From: Litorihabitans aurantiacus
Lineage (GTDB): Bacteria > Actinomycetota > Actinomycetes > Actinomycetales > Beutenbergiaceae
Reading direction: 5' to 3'
DNA length: 64,000 nucleotides
NCBI RefSeq assembly: GCF_030161595.1
Contig: NZ_BSUM01000001.1
Span: 1,054,001 to 1,118,000, forward strand
Under the pieces are notes generated by a model. That model was given only the letters and a program-made list of their open reading frames with translations. It was not told the origin of the DNA and did no database searches. Each line of letters begins with the position of its first letter. The stretch's first letter is position 1. Below, piece after piece: positions 54,748-63,750 of the stretch. Both the position numbers and the translations under genes were made by a program.

Positions 54748-55758
54748 CTACCAGCGGTCGTGGACCGCCCCGCGCAGGTGGGCGTCGTAGGTCGCGCGCA
54801 CGACGGCGTCGAACGCCTCCACGTCGAACCCGGATCCGGGCTCCAGCAGCGCGGCCGCCGCGGCGTTGGCGCGCGCCTGGGCCACCGAGCGGGCACCGGG
54901 GATGACCGTGCTGACGCCGGGGCGCGAGGCGATCCAGGCGAGCGTCGCCGCGGGGAGGGGCACGCCGTCGGGCAGCGCCTGCGCCAGCGCGGCCGCGGCC
55001 TCGAGCCCGACGGCGTAGTCCACGCCCGAGAACGTCTCGCCCTGGTCGAAGGCCTCGCCCCGGCGGTTGTAGGTGCGGTGGTCGTCGGCCGCGAAGGTGG
55101 TCGCGGCGTCGTAGCGGCCGCTGAGGAGACCCGAGGCGAGCGGCACCCGGGCGACGATCCCGACACCCGCGGCGGCCGCGGCCGGGACGACCCGCTCCAG
55201 CGGCTTGAGCCGGAACGGGTTGAGGATGATCTGGACGCTCGCGACACCCGGCCGCGCGATCGCGGCCAGCGCCTGGTCGCAGGTCTCGACCGACACGCCG
55301 TAGGCGGCGACGGCGCCGTCGGCCACGAGGGCGTCGAGCGCGTCGTAGGTCGCGCCTGAGTCGATCACCGCGCTCGGCGGGCAGTGCAGCTGCACGAGGT
55401 CCAGGGTCTCGACACCGAGGTTGCGCCGCGAGCGGTCGGTCCAGGCGCGGAAGTTCGCGGGCGTGTAGCTCGACGGCTCCTGCGGGGCGCGGCGGCCCAT
55501 CTTGGTCGCGACCGTCAGGCCGTGCCCGGGGTGTGCCGCGAGCAACGTGCCGATCAGCTGCTCGGACCGGCCGTCACCGTAGACGTCCGCCGTGTCCAGG
55601 AACGTCACGCCGTCGGTCACCGCGGCGTCGAGGACGGCGAGTGCGTCGCCCTCCTCGACCTCGCCCCAGTCGGCGCCGAGCTGCCACGTCCCCAGGCCGA
55701 TCGCGGACACGCTCCGACCGGCGCGGGACAGGGGTCGCTGCTGCTGCAGCTGCTGCAT
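54748..55758 (-). CDS. Aldo/keto reductase, Tas/YghZ-like
   Basis: A 336-residue NADPH-dependent aldo/keto reductase. Catalytic residues: Asp in FLDTADVYG (with Tyr), Lys in ATKMG, His in LVQLHCPP. The TGV-type late segment STVIPGARS places it with the Tas/AKR11-12 group. The ATG at 55758 has AGGAG 6 nt upstream; an odd run of six Gln in the first nine residues follows it. Substrate unknown. Confidence 0.92.
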   Translation of the reverse strand: MQQLQQQRPLSRAGRSVSAIGLGTWQLGADWGEVEEGDALAVLDAAVTDGVTFLDTADVYGDGRSEQLIGTLLAAHPGHGLTVATKMGRRAPQEPSSYTPANFRAWTDRSRRNLGVETLDLVQLHCPPSAVIDSGATYDALDALVADGAVAAYGVSVETCDQALAAIARPGVASVQIILNPFRLKPLERVVPAAAAAGVGIVARVPLASGLLSGRYDAATTFAADDHRTYNRRGEAFDQGETFSGVDYAVGLEAAAALAQALPDGVPLPAATLAWIASRPGVSTVIPGARSVAQARANAAAAALLEPGSGFDVEAFDAVVRATYDAHLRGAVHDRW

Positions 55759-55779
55759 GGGGAACTCCTCGTGTGGGGG

Positions 55780-55810
55780 TTGCCACGATCGGGTGCCAGG
55801 CCTGTAATGT
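55780..55810 (+). promoter_or_regulatory. Candidate cspA promoter
   Basis: TTGCCA at 55780-55785 and TAATGT at 55805-55810 (19-nt spacing). It would give a 5' leader of about 135 nt that contains a hairpin (CGCCCC 55843-55848 with GGGGCG 55864-55869), consistent with the long leaders of cold-shock mRNAs. Confidence 0.45.
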
Positions 55811-55951
55811 GAGGCTCGGTTGCAGTGAATCGCACGTCTGAGCGCCCCCAACCCTCGTGGTGAGGGGCGTTGTCTTCACCTGAAGGATAGGCGCCGGGCA
55901 CCGTGGCTAGGGCCCGACGGTCGGGTCCGGCACCTACTCGAAGGAATACTC

Positions 55952-56155
55952 ATGACTGACGGAACCGTGAAGTGGTTCAACGCCGAGAAGGGCTTCGGCT
56001 TCATCACCCCCGACGACGGCGGCAGCGACGTCTTCGCTCACTTCTCCGCGATCGTGGCTGACGGCTACCGCTCGCTCGAGGAGAACCAGCGCGTCTCCTT
56101 CGAGGTCACGCAGGGCCCCAAGGGCCCGCAGGCCTCGAACATCACCGCCATCTGA
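55952..56155 (+). CDS. cspA: Cold shock protein, CspA family
   Basis: A 67-residue single OB-fold RNA chaperone. RNP-1 is KGFGFITP and RNP-2 is VFAHFSAI, with the usual GTVKWFN opening. It binds single-stranded RNA and DNA and prevents secondary structure. The ATG has GAAGGA upstream. Two hairpins follow the stop. The gene symbol denotes the family; several paralogues are usual in this group. Confidence 0.97.
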   Translation: MTDGTVKWFNAEKGFGFITPDDGGSDVFAHFSAIVADGYRSLEENQRVSFEVTQGPKGPQASNITAI

Positions 56156-56485
56156 GCCACTCGCTCGGAGCATCGCTCTGCCGGGCGCGAGCCCGGCACT
56201 GAGCACCACGACCGCGGGGTCGGACGCATCGCGTCCGGCCCCGCGGTCGTCTGCGTCCCCGGTGCGAGGGCCGACGTCGACGGTGACACCGAGGGGCGAC
56301 CTCGCAGGTAACGGACGGGCAACGCGCCGGTAACGCGCAGGGCGGAGACTGTGCCGGGCGCCACGACGGCGTCCGCACCGGCCGGGGGTCGCGTGGGCCG
56401 GAACCAGCACTGCGTCCCGCTCACCGCCCGCCGGAACCCAGGTGGCGCGTCCGCGCGGGCCGCAGCACCACCTGAGAGGGAACGG
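56156..56485 (+). other. 330-nt intergenic region between cspA and the M14 gene
   Basis: No gene is seen. The first 95 nt hold two hairpins: a 7-bp stem closed by a GCGA (GNRA-type) loop at 56180-56197, and an 18-bp terminator stem at 56210-56248. The rest should contain the promoter of the M14 carboxypeptidase, but I cannot name a convincing -35/-10 pair. Confidence 0.6.
56210..56248 (+). terminator. cspA terminator, 18-bp stem
   Basis: 56210-56227 pairs with 56231-56248 around the triloop ATC, with one T-G pair. Preceded by the compact hairpin 56180-56197. No long T-run follows (GTCTGCGT). Confidence 0.8.
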
Positions 56486-59400
56486 ATGAATCGACGCATC
56501 CTCGGGGCGGGTCTGACACTCGCCTCGATCACGGCCCTGGCGCTGGCGCCCACCGCCATCGCCACGGCGGCACCGGTGCCGATCAGCGGCACGGTCACCA
56601 CGGCCGCGCTGCCGGACGACGACGGCCTGCCCTACCCGCGGCAGACACCGCTGCCCCCGCAGCCGTTCGACCCGGCCGACCGCTCGATCGCACGCGGGGC
56701 CATCCCGTTCCACGAGATCGCGCCGCGCGTCAACGGCTGGCTGGGCAGCGAGTACGTCTCGGCCGAGATCGTGGGCGAGTCCACCCAGGGCCGACCGTTC
56801 TACCTCGTGACGATCACGGCGCCGGAGACGGCGGAGCAGAGCGCGCAGCAGGACGCCTGGCGCGACGCGATCAAGCACGACTCGGCCGCCGCGGCCACCG
56901 ACGCCGCGCTCGCCGCCGGCTACAAGAAGCCGATCTGGTTCAACAACAACATCCACGGCAACGAGTGGGACGGCACCGACGCCGCCATCTCCTACGTCGA
57001 GGACCTGCTCGACCGCCTCGACGCTGGAGACCCCGAGGCCCTCGAGCTCGTCGAGGGCTCCCGGCTCTACGTCACCCTGAGCAACAACCCCGACGGCCGG
57101 GTCAACGGCACGCGCGCCACCGCGCTCGGACTCGACCCGAACCGGGACTTCATCACCAACACGACGCCGGAGACCGCCGTCGTGCGCGACCTCACGGCCG
57201 ACATCCAGCCGCTGTTCTTCATCGACATGCACGGCTACACCAACTACCTCCAGGTCGAGCCCACCGGTCCGCCCCAGGGCGAGAACTACGACCACGACCT
57301 GCTCATGCCGCACGCCTACGCCGCGGCCCTGCAGATCGAGCAGGACTACCTGGCCGAGTTCTCCGGCTCGGGCTTCCCGCTGTACAACGGCGGCATCCGC
57401 ATCCCCTACCGCGACACCCCGTCCGGCTGGGACGGCTTCCCGCCGATCTTCACCGCGCAGTACGTGCAGTTCCAGGGTGCGATCTCCTACACCGTGGAGC
57501 TCGGGCCGGGCCGGACCAACCCCGCGAACCCCACCGAGGACGCGCGTCGCCTCGAGCACAACCGCGAGGTCGGCCACCAGGTCCTGGACTCGACGCTGGA
57601 CTACATCCAGGCGAACGAGGCCGAGCTCATCGAGAACCAGATCGAGATCTTCCGTCGCGGCGCCGCGGGCGAGCCGCTGCGCGAGATCCCGGCGAACCCG
57701 GATCCGGCGAACTACCCGGGCCCGGACCAGTGGGCCGCGCTCTGGGACGAGGCCGACGTGACCGGCACCGAGTTCCCGCGCGCCTACCTCATCCCCGCGG
57801 GCGAGCGGCAGTCCTCGCGCACCGACGCGGCCCGGCTCGTGGAGCAGCTGCTCGCGCACGGCGTGGAGGTGCAGCGCACGCAGGCCGCCACCACGGTCGA
57901 CGGCGTGGACTACCCCGCCGGCACCTACCTCGTGGACATGCACCAGCCGCTGCGCGGTCTCGCGAACGTCCTGCTGGCCGACGGCAGCGACATCACCGAC
58001 AAGGTGCCGACGATGTACGACATCTCCGCCTGGTCGCTCGGTCGCCTGTGGGGCGCCACCGTCGACCGCATCGGCGACACCGGGGACCCCGCGCTCGCCG
58101 TCGCGACCACCCCGGTCGACGGCGTGGAGCTGACCTCGCAGGTCGCCGACTCCGCCTACCTCGCGCTCCGGCTCGAGGGCGTGGCCGAGGTGCGGGTGCT
58201 GAACGCGCTGCTGAACGCCGGCGTCCCGATCTCCTCGGTCGGGGACGGCACCTACGTGATCGACCCGTCCGGCCGCACCGCGGCCGTCGCGCTCGCGAGC
58301 GAGTTCGGCGTCGACCTGGCGGCCACCGACGGCGATCTGCCCGACGGCGCCGCGGGCGTCTCGGCGCTGCGCGTCGGCTACACCGGCAGCAACGGCAGCG
58401 GCGACACGTTCCTCGCGCTGTCGCAGATGGGCTTCGTGGACCCGGTGTTCGTCAACAACACGTTCACCGACTACGACGCGATCGACGTGCTCTACCTCGG
58501 GTCGAACCTCGCGTTCAACACGAGCGAGGCGCAGGTGGCCGGACGGACCGCGCTCGAGGCGTACCTCGCCCGCGGCGGGGGCCTGGTGGGGGCGTCGGGT
58601 CCGGTGACCACGGTGGGCACCACGTTCGGGGTCTTCGACGCCACCCGCGTCACCGGCCGCAGCGACGCCAACGGCATCGTCGAGGTGGACACCACGACCG
58701 ACGGGCTGCTGTCCGGCACGTCCGAGCCCGCGGCATTCTTCTCCTCGCCGAGCTACTTCACCGGCCTCGGCGAGAACGTGCGCGTCGAGCAGACGTGGGG
58801 CACCTACCTCGCGGGCCACTGGCGCTCGGCCACGAACGCCGCCACCCCGGTGCCCGTGCCCGGACCCGTCGAGTTCGCGGGGCAGCCCTCGGTGATCTCC
58901 GCGGTCGGCGAGAGCGGTTCCCGCGCGGTCGCGTTCGCCACCAGCCCGCTCTACCGCACCCACCCGACGGGTGCCTACCCGGACGTGGCCACGGCGCTGC
59001 TGTGGGCCGGTCCGGAGGGCGAGGGCGTGTCGCCCCCCACGGGCGTGTCGTTCGTCGACGTCACGCCGAGCACGCAGTTCTACGAGGAGATCTCGTGGCT
59101 GGCTCAGAACCGGATCTCCACCGGGTGGGAGCTGGAGGACGGCACGCGCGAGTTCCGTCCGGTGACGCCGGTGGCGCGCGACGCGATGGCGGCGTTCCTC
59201 TACCGCCTGGCCGGTTCGCCGGACTTCGAGGACCCGACCACCTCGCCGTTCACGGACGTCTCCACGGACAACCAGTTCTTCACGGAGATCGCGTGGCTGG
59301 CGGAGTCGGGGATCTCCACGGGCTGGGTGCAGGCCGACGGCTCGGCGCAGTTCCGGCCGCTGGAGCCCATCGCGCGGGATGCGATGGCGGCGTTCCTGTA

Positions 59401-59647
59401 CCGCTTCGGCGACCTGCAGGGCAAGGTCGACGGCGCCCCGGCGCCGGCCACCTCGCCGTTCGCCGACGTCTCCACCGACAACCAGTTCTACGCGGAGATC
59501 GCGTGGCTGGCGGAGAACGGGATCGCGACCGGGTGGGACGGGGCCGGCAACGACGGGACCAGGGTCTTCCGCCCGCTCTCGCCGGTCAACCGCGACGCGA
59601 TGGCGGCGTTCATGTTCCGCCTGCACCACCTCGGGCAGGACGTCTGA
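56486..59647 (+). CDS. Secreted M14 zinc carboxypeptidase with SLH-like repeats
   Basis: A 1053-residue exoenzyme. Signal peptide (about residues 1-30, ending ATAAPV). The M14 domain (about 75-400) has zinc ligands His157 and Glu160 in IHGNEWDG, His249 in DMHGY, substrate Arg region NPDGRVNGTR, and catalytic Glu338 in YTVELGPG. A middle region (about 400-845) has a GATase-like look. The C-terminus carries three SLH-like repeats (about 854-1051) like those of the fucosidase at 42880-43450, presumably for wall attachment. The ATG follows GAGAGGGAACGG. Confidence 0.92.
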   Translation: MNRRILGAGLTLASITALALAPTAIATAAPVPISGTVTTAALPDDDGLPYPRQTPLPPQPFDPADRSIARGAIPFHEIAPRVNGWLGSEYVSAEIVGESTQGRPFYLVTITAPETAEQSAQQDAWRDAIKHDSAAAATDAALAAGYKKPIWFNNNIHGNEWDGTDAAISYVEDLLDRLDAGDPEALELVEGSRLYVTLSNNPDGRVNGTRATALGLDPNRDFITNTTPETAVVRDLTADIQPLFFIDMHGYTNYLQVEPTGPPQGENYDHDLLMPHAYAAALQIEQDYLAEFSGSGFPLYNGGIRIPYRDTPSGWDGFPPIFTAQYVQFQGAISYTVELGPGRTNPANPTEDARRLEHNREVGHQVLDSTLDYIQANEAELIENQIEIFRRGAAGEPLREIPANPDPANYPGPDQWAALWDEADVTGTEFPRAYLIPAGERQSSRTDAARLVEQLLAHGVEVQRTQAATTVDGVDYPAGTYLVDMHQPLRGLANVLLADGSDITDKVPTMYDISAWSLGRLWGATVDRIGDTGDPALAVATTPVDGVELTSQVADSAYLALRLEGVAEVRVLNALLNAGVPISSVGDGTYVIDPSGRTAAVALASEFGVDLAATDGDLPDGAAGVSALRVGYTGSNGSGDTFLALSQMGFVDPVFVNNTFTDYDAIDVLYLGSNLAFNTSEAQVAGRTALEAYLARGGGLVGASGPVTTVGTTFGVFDATRVTGRSDANGIVEVDTTTDGLLSGTSEPAAFFSSPSYFTGLGENVRVEQTWGTYLAGHWRSATNAATPVPVPGPVEFAGQPSVISAVGESGSRAVAFATSPLYRTHPTGAYPDVATALLWAGPEGEGVSPPTGVSFVDVTPSTQFYEEISWLAQNRISTGWELEDGTREFRPVTPVARDAMAAFLYRLAGSPDFEDPTTSPFTDVSTDNQFFTEIAWLAESGISTGWVQADGSAQFRPLEPIARDAMAAFLYRFGDLQGKVDGAPAPATSPFADVSTDNQFYAEIAWLAENGIATGWDGAGNDGTRVFRPLSPVNRDAMAAFMFRLHHLGQDV

Positions 59648-59679
59648 TCGCACGGTGATCGACGTCTGATCCGATCGCG

Positions 59680-59714
59680 ACGGCGGGGTCCACCTCACCG
59701 GTGGGCCCCGCCGT
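59680..59714. terminator. Hairpin between M14 and PIG-L genes (convergent)
   Basis: A 15-bp stem (one T-G pair) formed by 59680-59694 and 59700-59714 with a 5-nt loop. It lies 32 nt after the M14 stop and 5 nt before the end of the convergent gene, so it probably acts in both directions. Confidence 0.8.
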
Positions 59715-59719
59715 TCGTC

Positions 59720-60445
59720 CTACATCTCCTGGACGCGGAACAGCACCCCGTGCGCGACGCCGAGCGGTTCGCCCTGCCCCGCCGTCATCCCCGTCACGAA
59801 CGGGCGGGCCGGCGGGTGCTCGGGGATCGCCTCGAGGTAGACGCGGTGCGCGGCGAGCGAGGCGATGCCGCGCTCCAGCGGCTCACCGGTGACGTCGACC
59901 CCGTGCGTCGGACGGGAGTGACCGCCGACGAGGAGGGTGTGAGCCGCCCACGCCTCGAGGCCGCTCTCCCGCAGCTCGGGGAACATCCACGGGTTGTCGG
60001 CGTCACGCACCGCGTCCACCGCGGCAATGCCGCACACGCGGTGGTCGACGTGGTTGAGGCCCCAGGGCGCCTCGACCTCCCACGAGCCCGTGACGACGAC
60101 GTCGGGACGCACGTCCCTGATGACCCGGGCGATCTCGCGCCGCAGGTCGAGCGTGGGTTCGAGCGCGCCGTCGGGGAGGTCGAGGAAGCGCACGTCGGTG
60201 ACCCCGACCGCCTCCGAGCCCTCGATCTGCTCGCGCGTGCGCAGCACCGCGGTCTCGGCGGGCTCCATCGAGCGGATGCCGGCCTCGCCGCGCGTGAGGA
60301 GCAGGTAGGTCACCTCGACGCCGGCGGCGGTCCAGGCGGCGACGGCGCACGAGGTGCCGTACTCGGCGTCGTCCGGGTGGGCCACCACCACGAGCACGCG
60401 GCGAAAGGCGGAGGAGTCGAGCAGGGGGAGGGTCGGGGCGTCCAT
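59720..60445 (-). CDS. PIG-L/LmbE family deacetylase
   Basis: A 241-residue zinc-dependent N-deacetylase. The metal motif is AHPDDAE near residue 22, with the second part in NHVDHRVCG. Family members include MshB (mycothiol synthesis) and GlcNAc-type deacetylases; this one is shorter than MshB and I cannot assign a substrate. Leaderless: TAGCGT (complement of 60452-60457) is 6 nt before the ATG. Confidence 0.9.
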   Translation of the reverse strand: MDAPTLPLLDSSAFRRVLVVVAHPDDAEYGTSCAVAAWTAAGVEVTYLLLTRGEAGIRSMEPAETAVLRTREQIEGSEAVGVTDVRFLDLPDGALEPTLDLRREIARVIRDVRPDVVVTGSWEVEAPWGLNHVDHRVCGIAAVDAVRDADNPWMFPELRESGLEAWAAHTLLVGGHSRPTHGVDVTGEPLERGIASLAAHRVYLEAIPEHPPARPFVTGMTAGQGEPLGVAHGVLFRVQEM

Positions 60446-60485
60446 GACGCCACGCTACTCATCGGCGCCACTGCTGCGGCGTCGT

Positions 60486-60970
60486 TCAGAGCAGGGCGAG
60501 CGCCTCGTCCCGCGGACCACCGGGAGGGCCGACCACGAGCAGGACGACGTAGAGCGCCACGACGGCGATCGCGAGCCCCCGGCGAGCGGAACCGGGTGGC
60601 GCAGCGCCCAGCGCAGCGCGCGGTCGTGCCACCGGCGGTCGCGGGGGTGCCCGCTCTCGGTCAGCCGCCAGGCGCCCTCGAGCCGGCCGCGGCGGTCCAG
60701 GACGCGCTCGGTCGGGAGCGTGGCGAACGGGACGACCGCGCTGCCGACGGCGAGCGCGCTGGTGAGCACGGGCCAGCGCTGGTTCAGCGCCACGACGAGC
60801 GCCGTCGCGGCGTAGCAGAGGAAGACCAGGCCGTGGATCGCGCCGCCGATCGTGACCGCGACGTCGAGGTCGGCGGTGGCGCGCAGGACCATCCCGCCGA
60901 TGAGCAGCGCCCACGAGACCATCTCGGCGAACGCGAACGTGCGGAACAGGCGGCGGGGCGTGCGGAACAC
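60486..60970 (-). CDS. DUF3817 membrane protein (one probable base error)
   Basis: A 161-residue membrane protein of the actinobacterial DUF3817 family after correction. The family opening RRLFRTFAFAEMVSWALLIGGM (split) is followed by three or four membrane segments with HGLVFLCY and the last segment AIAVVALYVVLLVVG. The frame breaks at a run of five G on the coding strand (60576-60580); one extra base restores the last segment. The GTG has GAGAGG 6 nt upstream. Function unknown. Confidence 0.87.
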
Positions 60971-61100
60971 CGGGGTCCTCTCGTGGGGGGTGGACCTCCA
61001 GCCTACGGGCGACCGCGGGTCCGGCGTGTCGTGCCACGGCGTGTCCACGCGGGTGCCCCGCACCGGCGCGGATCCACGCCTCCCGGGCAGGTCCTCGGCG

Positions 61101-61129
61101 TTGACAGCCCGATGTCGTACCCCTGTACT
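61101..61129 (+). promoter_or_regulatory. Promoter of the imuA-imuB-dnaE2 operon
   Basis: A perfect -35 TTGACA at 61101-61106 with TGTACT at 61124-61129 after 17 nt (or TACTAG after 19). The LexA box begins 14 nt later, so bound LexA would block the start of transcription. Confidence 0.65.
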
Positions 61130-61142
61130 AGACATCTTCCAT

Positions 61143-61156
61143 CGAACACGTGTTCG
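61143..61156. promoter_or_regulatory. SOS (LexA) box
   Basis: CGAACACGTGTTCG, a perfect match to the Gram-positive CGAAC-N4-GTTCG box and a complete palindrome, 17 nt before the imuA start. Confidence 0.92.
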
Positions 61157-61173
61157 CTCGGGAGGGGATGGAG

Positions 61174-62016
61174 ATGAGGTCGGCGGTGCTGGAGGACGAT
61201 CGCGCGCAGCGGCTGGAGCGGGTGCGCGCTGCCCTGGAGCAAGCCGAGACCGCCTCGGGGCTGCGGCCGGTGGCGTGGGGGCGCAGCGGTGTCGCGGCGG
61301 CCCCCGTCGTGGCGAGGCCCGAGGGTGCTGAACGTGTCGAGGCGCGCGAGGAGGACGAGGTCGCGGCACCCAGCATCCTCCCGTCCGACGCGAGCTGGCT
61401 CCCGGCCCCGCCCGCCCTCGCGGCGCTCCTGCCGCACGGCGCGGTGCGCCGCGGCAGCGCGCTCGTGGTGGAGGGCTCCACGGCGCTCCTGCTGCACCTG
61501 ACGGCGGCGCTGACGTCCGACGGCGCGTGGTGCGCCCTGGTCTCCCACCCCGACCTGGGGCTCGCCGCCGCGCTCGACACCGGTCTCGACCCCGCCCGCT
61601 GCGCGCTGGTCCCCGATCCGGGGCCCGACGCCGCGGGGGTCCTGGGCGCGCTGACCGACGGGTTCGACGTCGTGGTGGTGGGAGAGCGGGTCGCGCTGGG
61701 TGAGCGGGACCGGCGGGCGCTCGCCCAGCGCGTCCGACACCGCGGCGCCGTGCTGCTCAGCGCCCGGCCATGGCCCGGCAGCGAGGTGACGCTCACGGTC
61801 ACCCGTCGCGCCGGTGGTGGGCTGCGCACCCACGGGCGCCTGGTGTCCGAGGACCTCACGGTCACCAGCAGCGGGCGCGGGCTGGGCGCGGGGCGGACGC
61901 GGCGCGTGCAGATCGGTCGGGTCGGCGGCGTCACCGGTCTCGTCGAGCTCCCCGCCGTCCTGCCGGCCGCGCCGCCCACCCCGCCGACGGATCTGCTCGA
62001 GCGGCGGGCCGGCTGA
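61174..62016 (+). CDS. imuA: ImuA-type mutasome protein
   Basis: A 280-residue RecA-related protein of the actinobacterial ImuA' group, part of the error-prone translesion machinery with ImuB and DnaE2. The RecA-like core is weak: GSALVVEGSTALLLHLTAAL (split) takes the Walker A place without the canonical GxxxxGK[ST]. ATG 61174 is chosen because GGGAGGGG lies 8 nt upstream and earlier starts fall in the LexA box. The stop overlaps the imuB ATG by one base. Identification rests mainly on context and size. Confidence 0.85.
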   Translation: MRSAVLEDDRAQRLERVRAALEQAETASGLRPVAWGRSGVAAAPVVARPEGAERVEAREEDEVAAPSILPSDASWLPAPPALAALLPHGAVRRGSALVVEGSTALLLHLTAALTSDGAWCALVSHPDLGLAAALDTGLDPARCALVPDPGPDAAGVLGALTDGFDVVVVGERVALGERDRRALAQRVRHRGAVLLSARPWPGSEVTLTVTRRAGGGLRTHGRLVSEDLTVTSSGRGLGAGRTRRVQIGRVGGVTGLVELPAVLPAAPPTPPTDLLERRAG

Positions 62017-63750
62017 TGGCCTCGCTGCCCGTCCCCGAGCGCACCGCCGACGGTGGCTCGCGGTCGTCAGGAGCGACGGCGGCGTCGGTGGCGAGGCCGC
62101 CGGAGCGGTCGCCGCGGCTCGGCGTCCTGTGGGTGCCCGACTGGCCCGTCGTGGCCGCGGCCGCCCAGGAGCAGCTGCCGTCCGAGCTCCCGGTGGCGGT
62201 GCACGACGCGCGGGGAGTCGTGGCCGCCTCCGCCCCCGCCCGGGCGCTCGGGGTGCGGCGGGGGATGCGCCGTCGGTCCGCCCAGGAGCTCTGCCCCGAG
62301 CTGGTCCTCGTCCCCGCCGACACGGGCAGGGACGTGCGCGAGTTCGAACCCCTCGTCCAGGCGTGCGAGCACCACGTGGCCGACCTGGAGGTGGTCCGCC
62401 CCGGCATGGTGCTGTTCGCCGCCGGGGGCCGGCCCGCTACCGGGGCGGTGAGGAGGCGCTCGCGGACGCGCTGGTCGGGGTGGTGGCGGACGAGACCGGG
62501 GCCGAGTGCCAGGTCGGCGTGGCCGAGGGATACCTCACCGCGGTGCTCGCCGCGCGCGAGGGTGTGCTCGTCCCGGCAGGGCGCTCGCAGGAGTTCCTGG
62601 CCGGCCGCGACGTGCGCACACTGCTGCACGCCGCCACGACGAGGGAGGCGAGCGCGGCCTGGACCGACCTCGTGGAGCTGCTGCGCCGCCTCGGGCTGCA
62701 CACGCTGGGCGACGTCGCGGCGCTGCGCGGCGGCGACGTGGCCGCACGGTTCGGGGGCTCGGGTCGCAGGCGCACCGCCTGGCCCGGGGGCTCGACGCGC
62801 GCCGGCCGGTGGTGCACCGGCCCGACCCCGACATCACGACGGCGGCGACCCTCGACCCGCCGGCCGAGCGGATCGACACGGCGGCCTTCACCGCGCGCCG
62901 GCTCGCGGAGGAGCTGCAGAACCGTCTCCTGCGCCGCGGCGCGGTGTGCGCCCGGCTGGAGGTGGCGGCCAGGGCCACGACCGGGCGCGAGCTGGTGCGC
63001 ACCTGGCGCATCGACGGCGCGCTCACCGCGAGCGAGCTCACCGACCGGGTGCGGTGGCAGCTGGAGGGGTGGCTGAGCGGGCGCAGCGGGCGGGCGCCGA
63101 GCGCCCCGCTGGCCCGGATCGAGCTCGTCGCGCGCGAGGTCGGACCGGCCGGGGCGGCCCAGGACGGGCTGTGGGGTCGTCGCGCCCGGGGCGAGGTGCA
63201 GGCCGGGCGGGCGGCGGAGCGCGTGCAGGGGCTGATCGGCCCCGAGCGCGTCCTCGTGCCGGTCCCCGAGGGCGGGCGCTCACCGCGCGACCGGGTGCGC
63301 GCCGTCGTGTGGGGTGACGAGAGCACCGGGCTGCGGCGGACCGACGCGCCCTGGCCCGGGCAGATCCCGCCGCCCTACCCGAGCATCGTGCCGCTCGAGG
63401 CGCGCCCGGCCGCGCTGCTCACCGCGGCGGGCGAGCTCGTCGTGGTCGACCCTCGCGGGCACCTGAGCGGTGCGCCCGCGCAGCTGCGCGTGCCCACGCC
63501 GTCGCCTCCTGGTGCCTCGGTGCCCGGGGGGCCCGCGGTGGTGGGCGGCCCCGGTCGCCAGGTCGGGCTGGGGTGGTTGCGGCCGGGAACCCACCCGGTC
63601 GTGGCGACGGCCGGCCCGTGGCCGGTGACCGAGCGGTGGTGGGGGCAGCGCCGCCGCGGTGCGTGGGTCCAGGTGGACACCGATCCCGGTGGTGTGGTGC
63701 TGCTGTGCTTCCGGGAGGGGTCGTGGTGGGTGGAGGGCGTGCATGACTAG
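62016..63750 (+). CDS. imuB: ImuB, inactive Y-family polymerase subunit (two probable base errors)
   Basis: The adaptor of the mutasome that contacts the beta clamp and DnaE2. After correction the protein has 578 residues. It opens LGVLWVPDWPVVAAAA like Y-family polymerases, but the S-x-D-E catalytic block is replaced by VVRPGMVLF, as known for ImuB, so it should lack polymerase activity. Frame breaks occur at G5 runs 62424-62428 and 62753-62757; one G at each joins ARYRGGEEALADAL and AHRLARGLDARRPVV to the rest. dnaE2 starts 8 nt before its stop. Confidence 0.88.
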
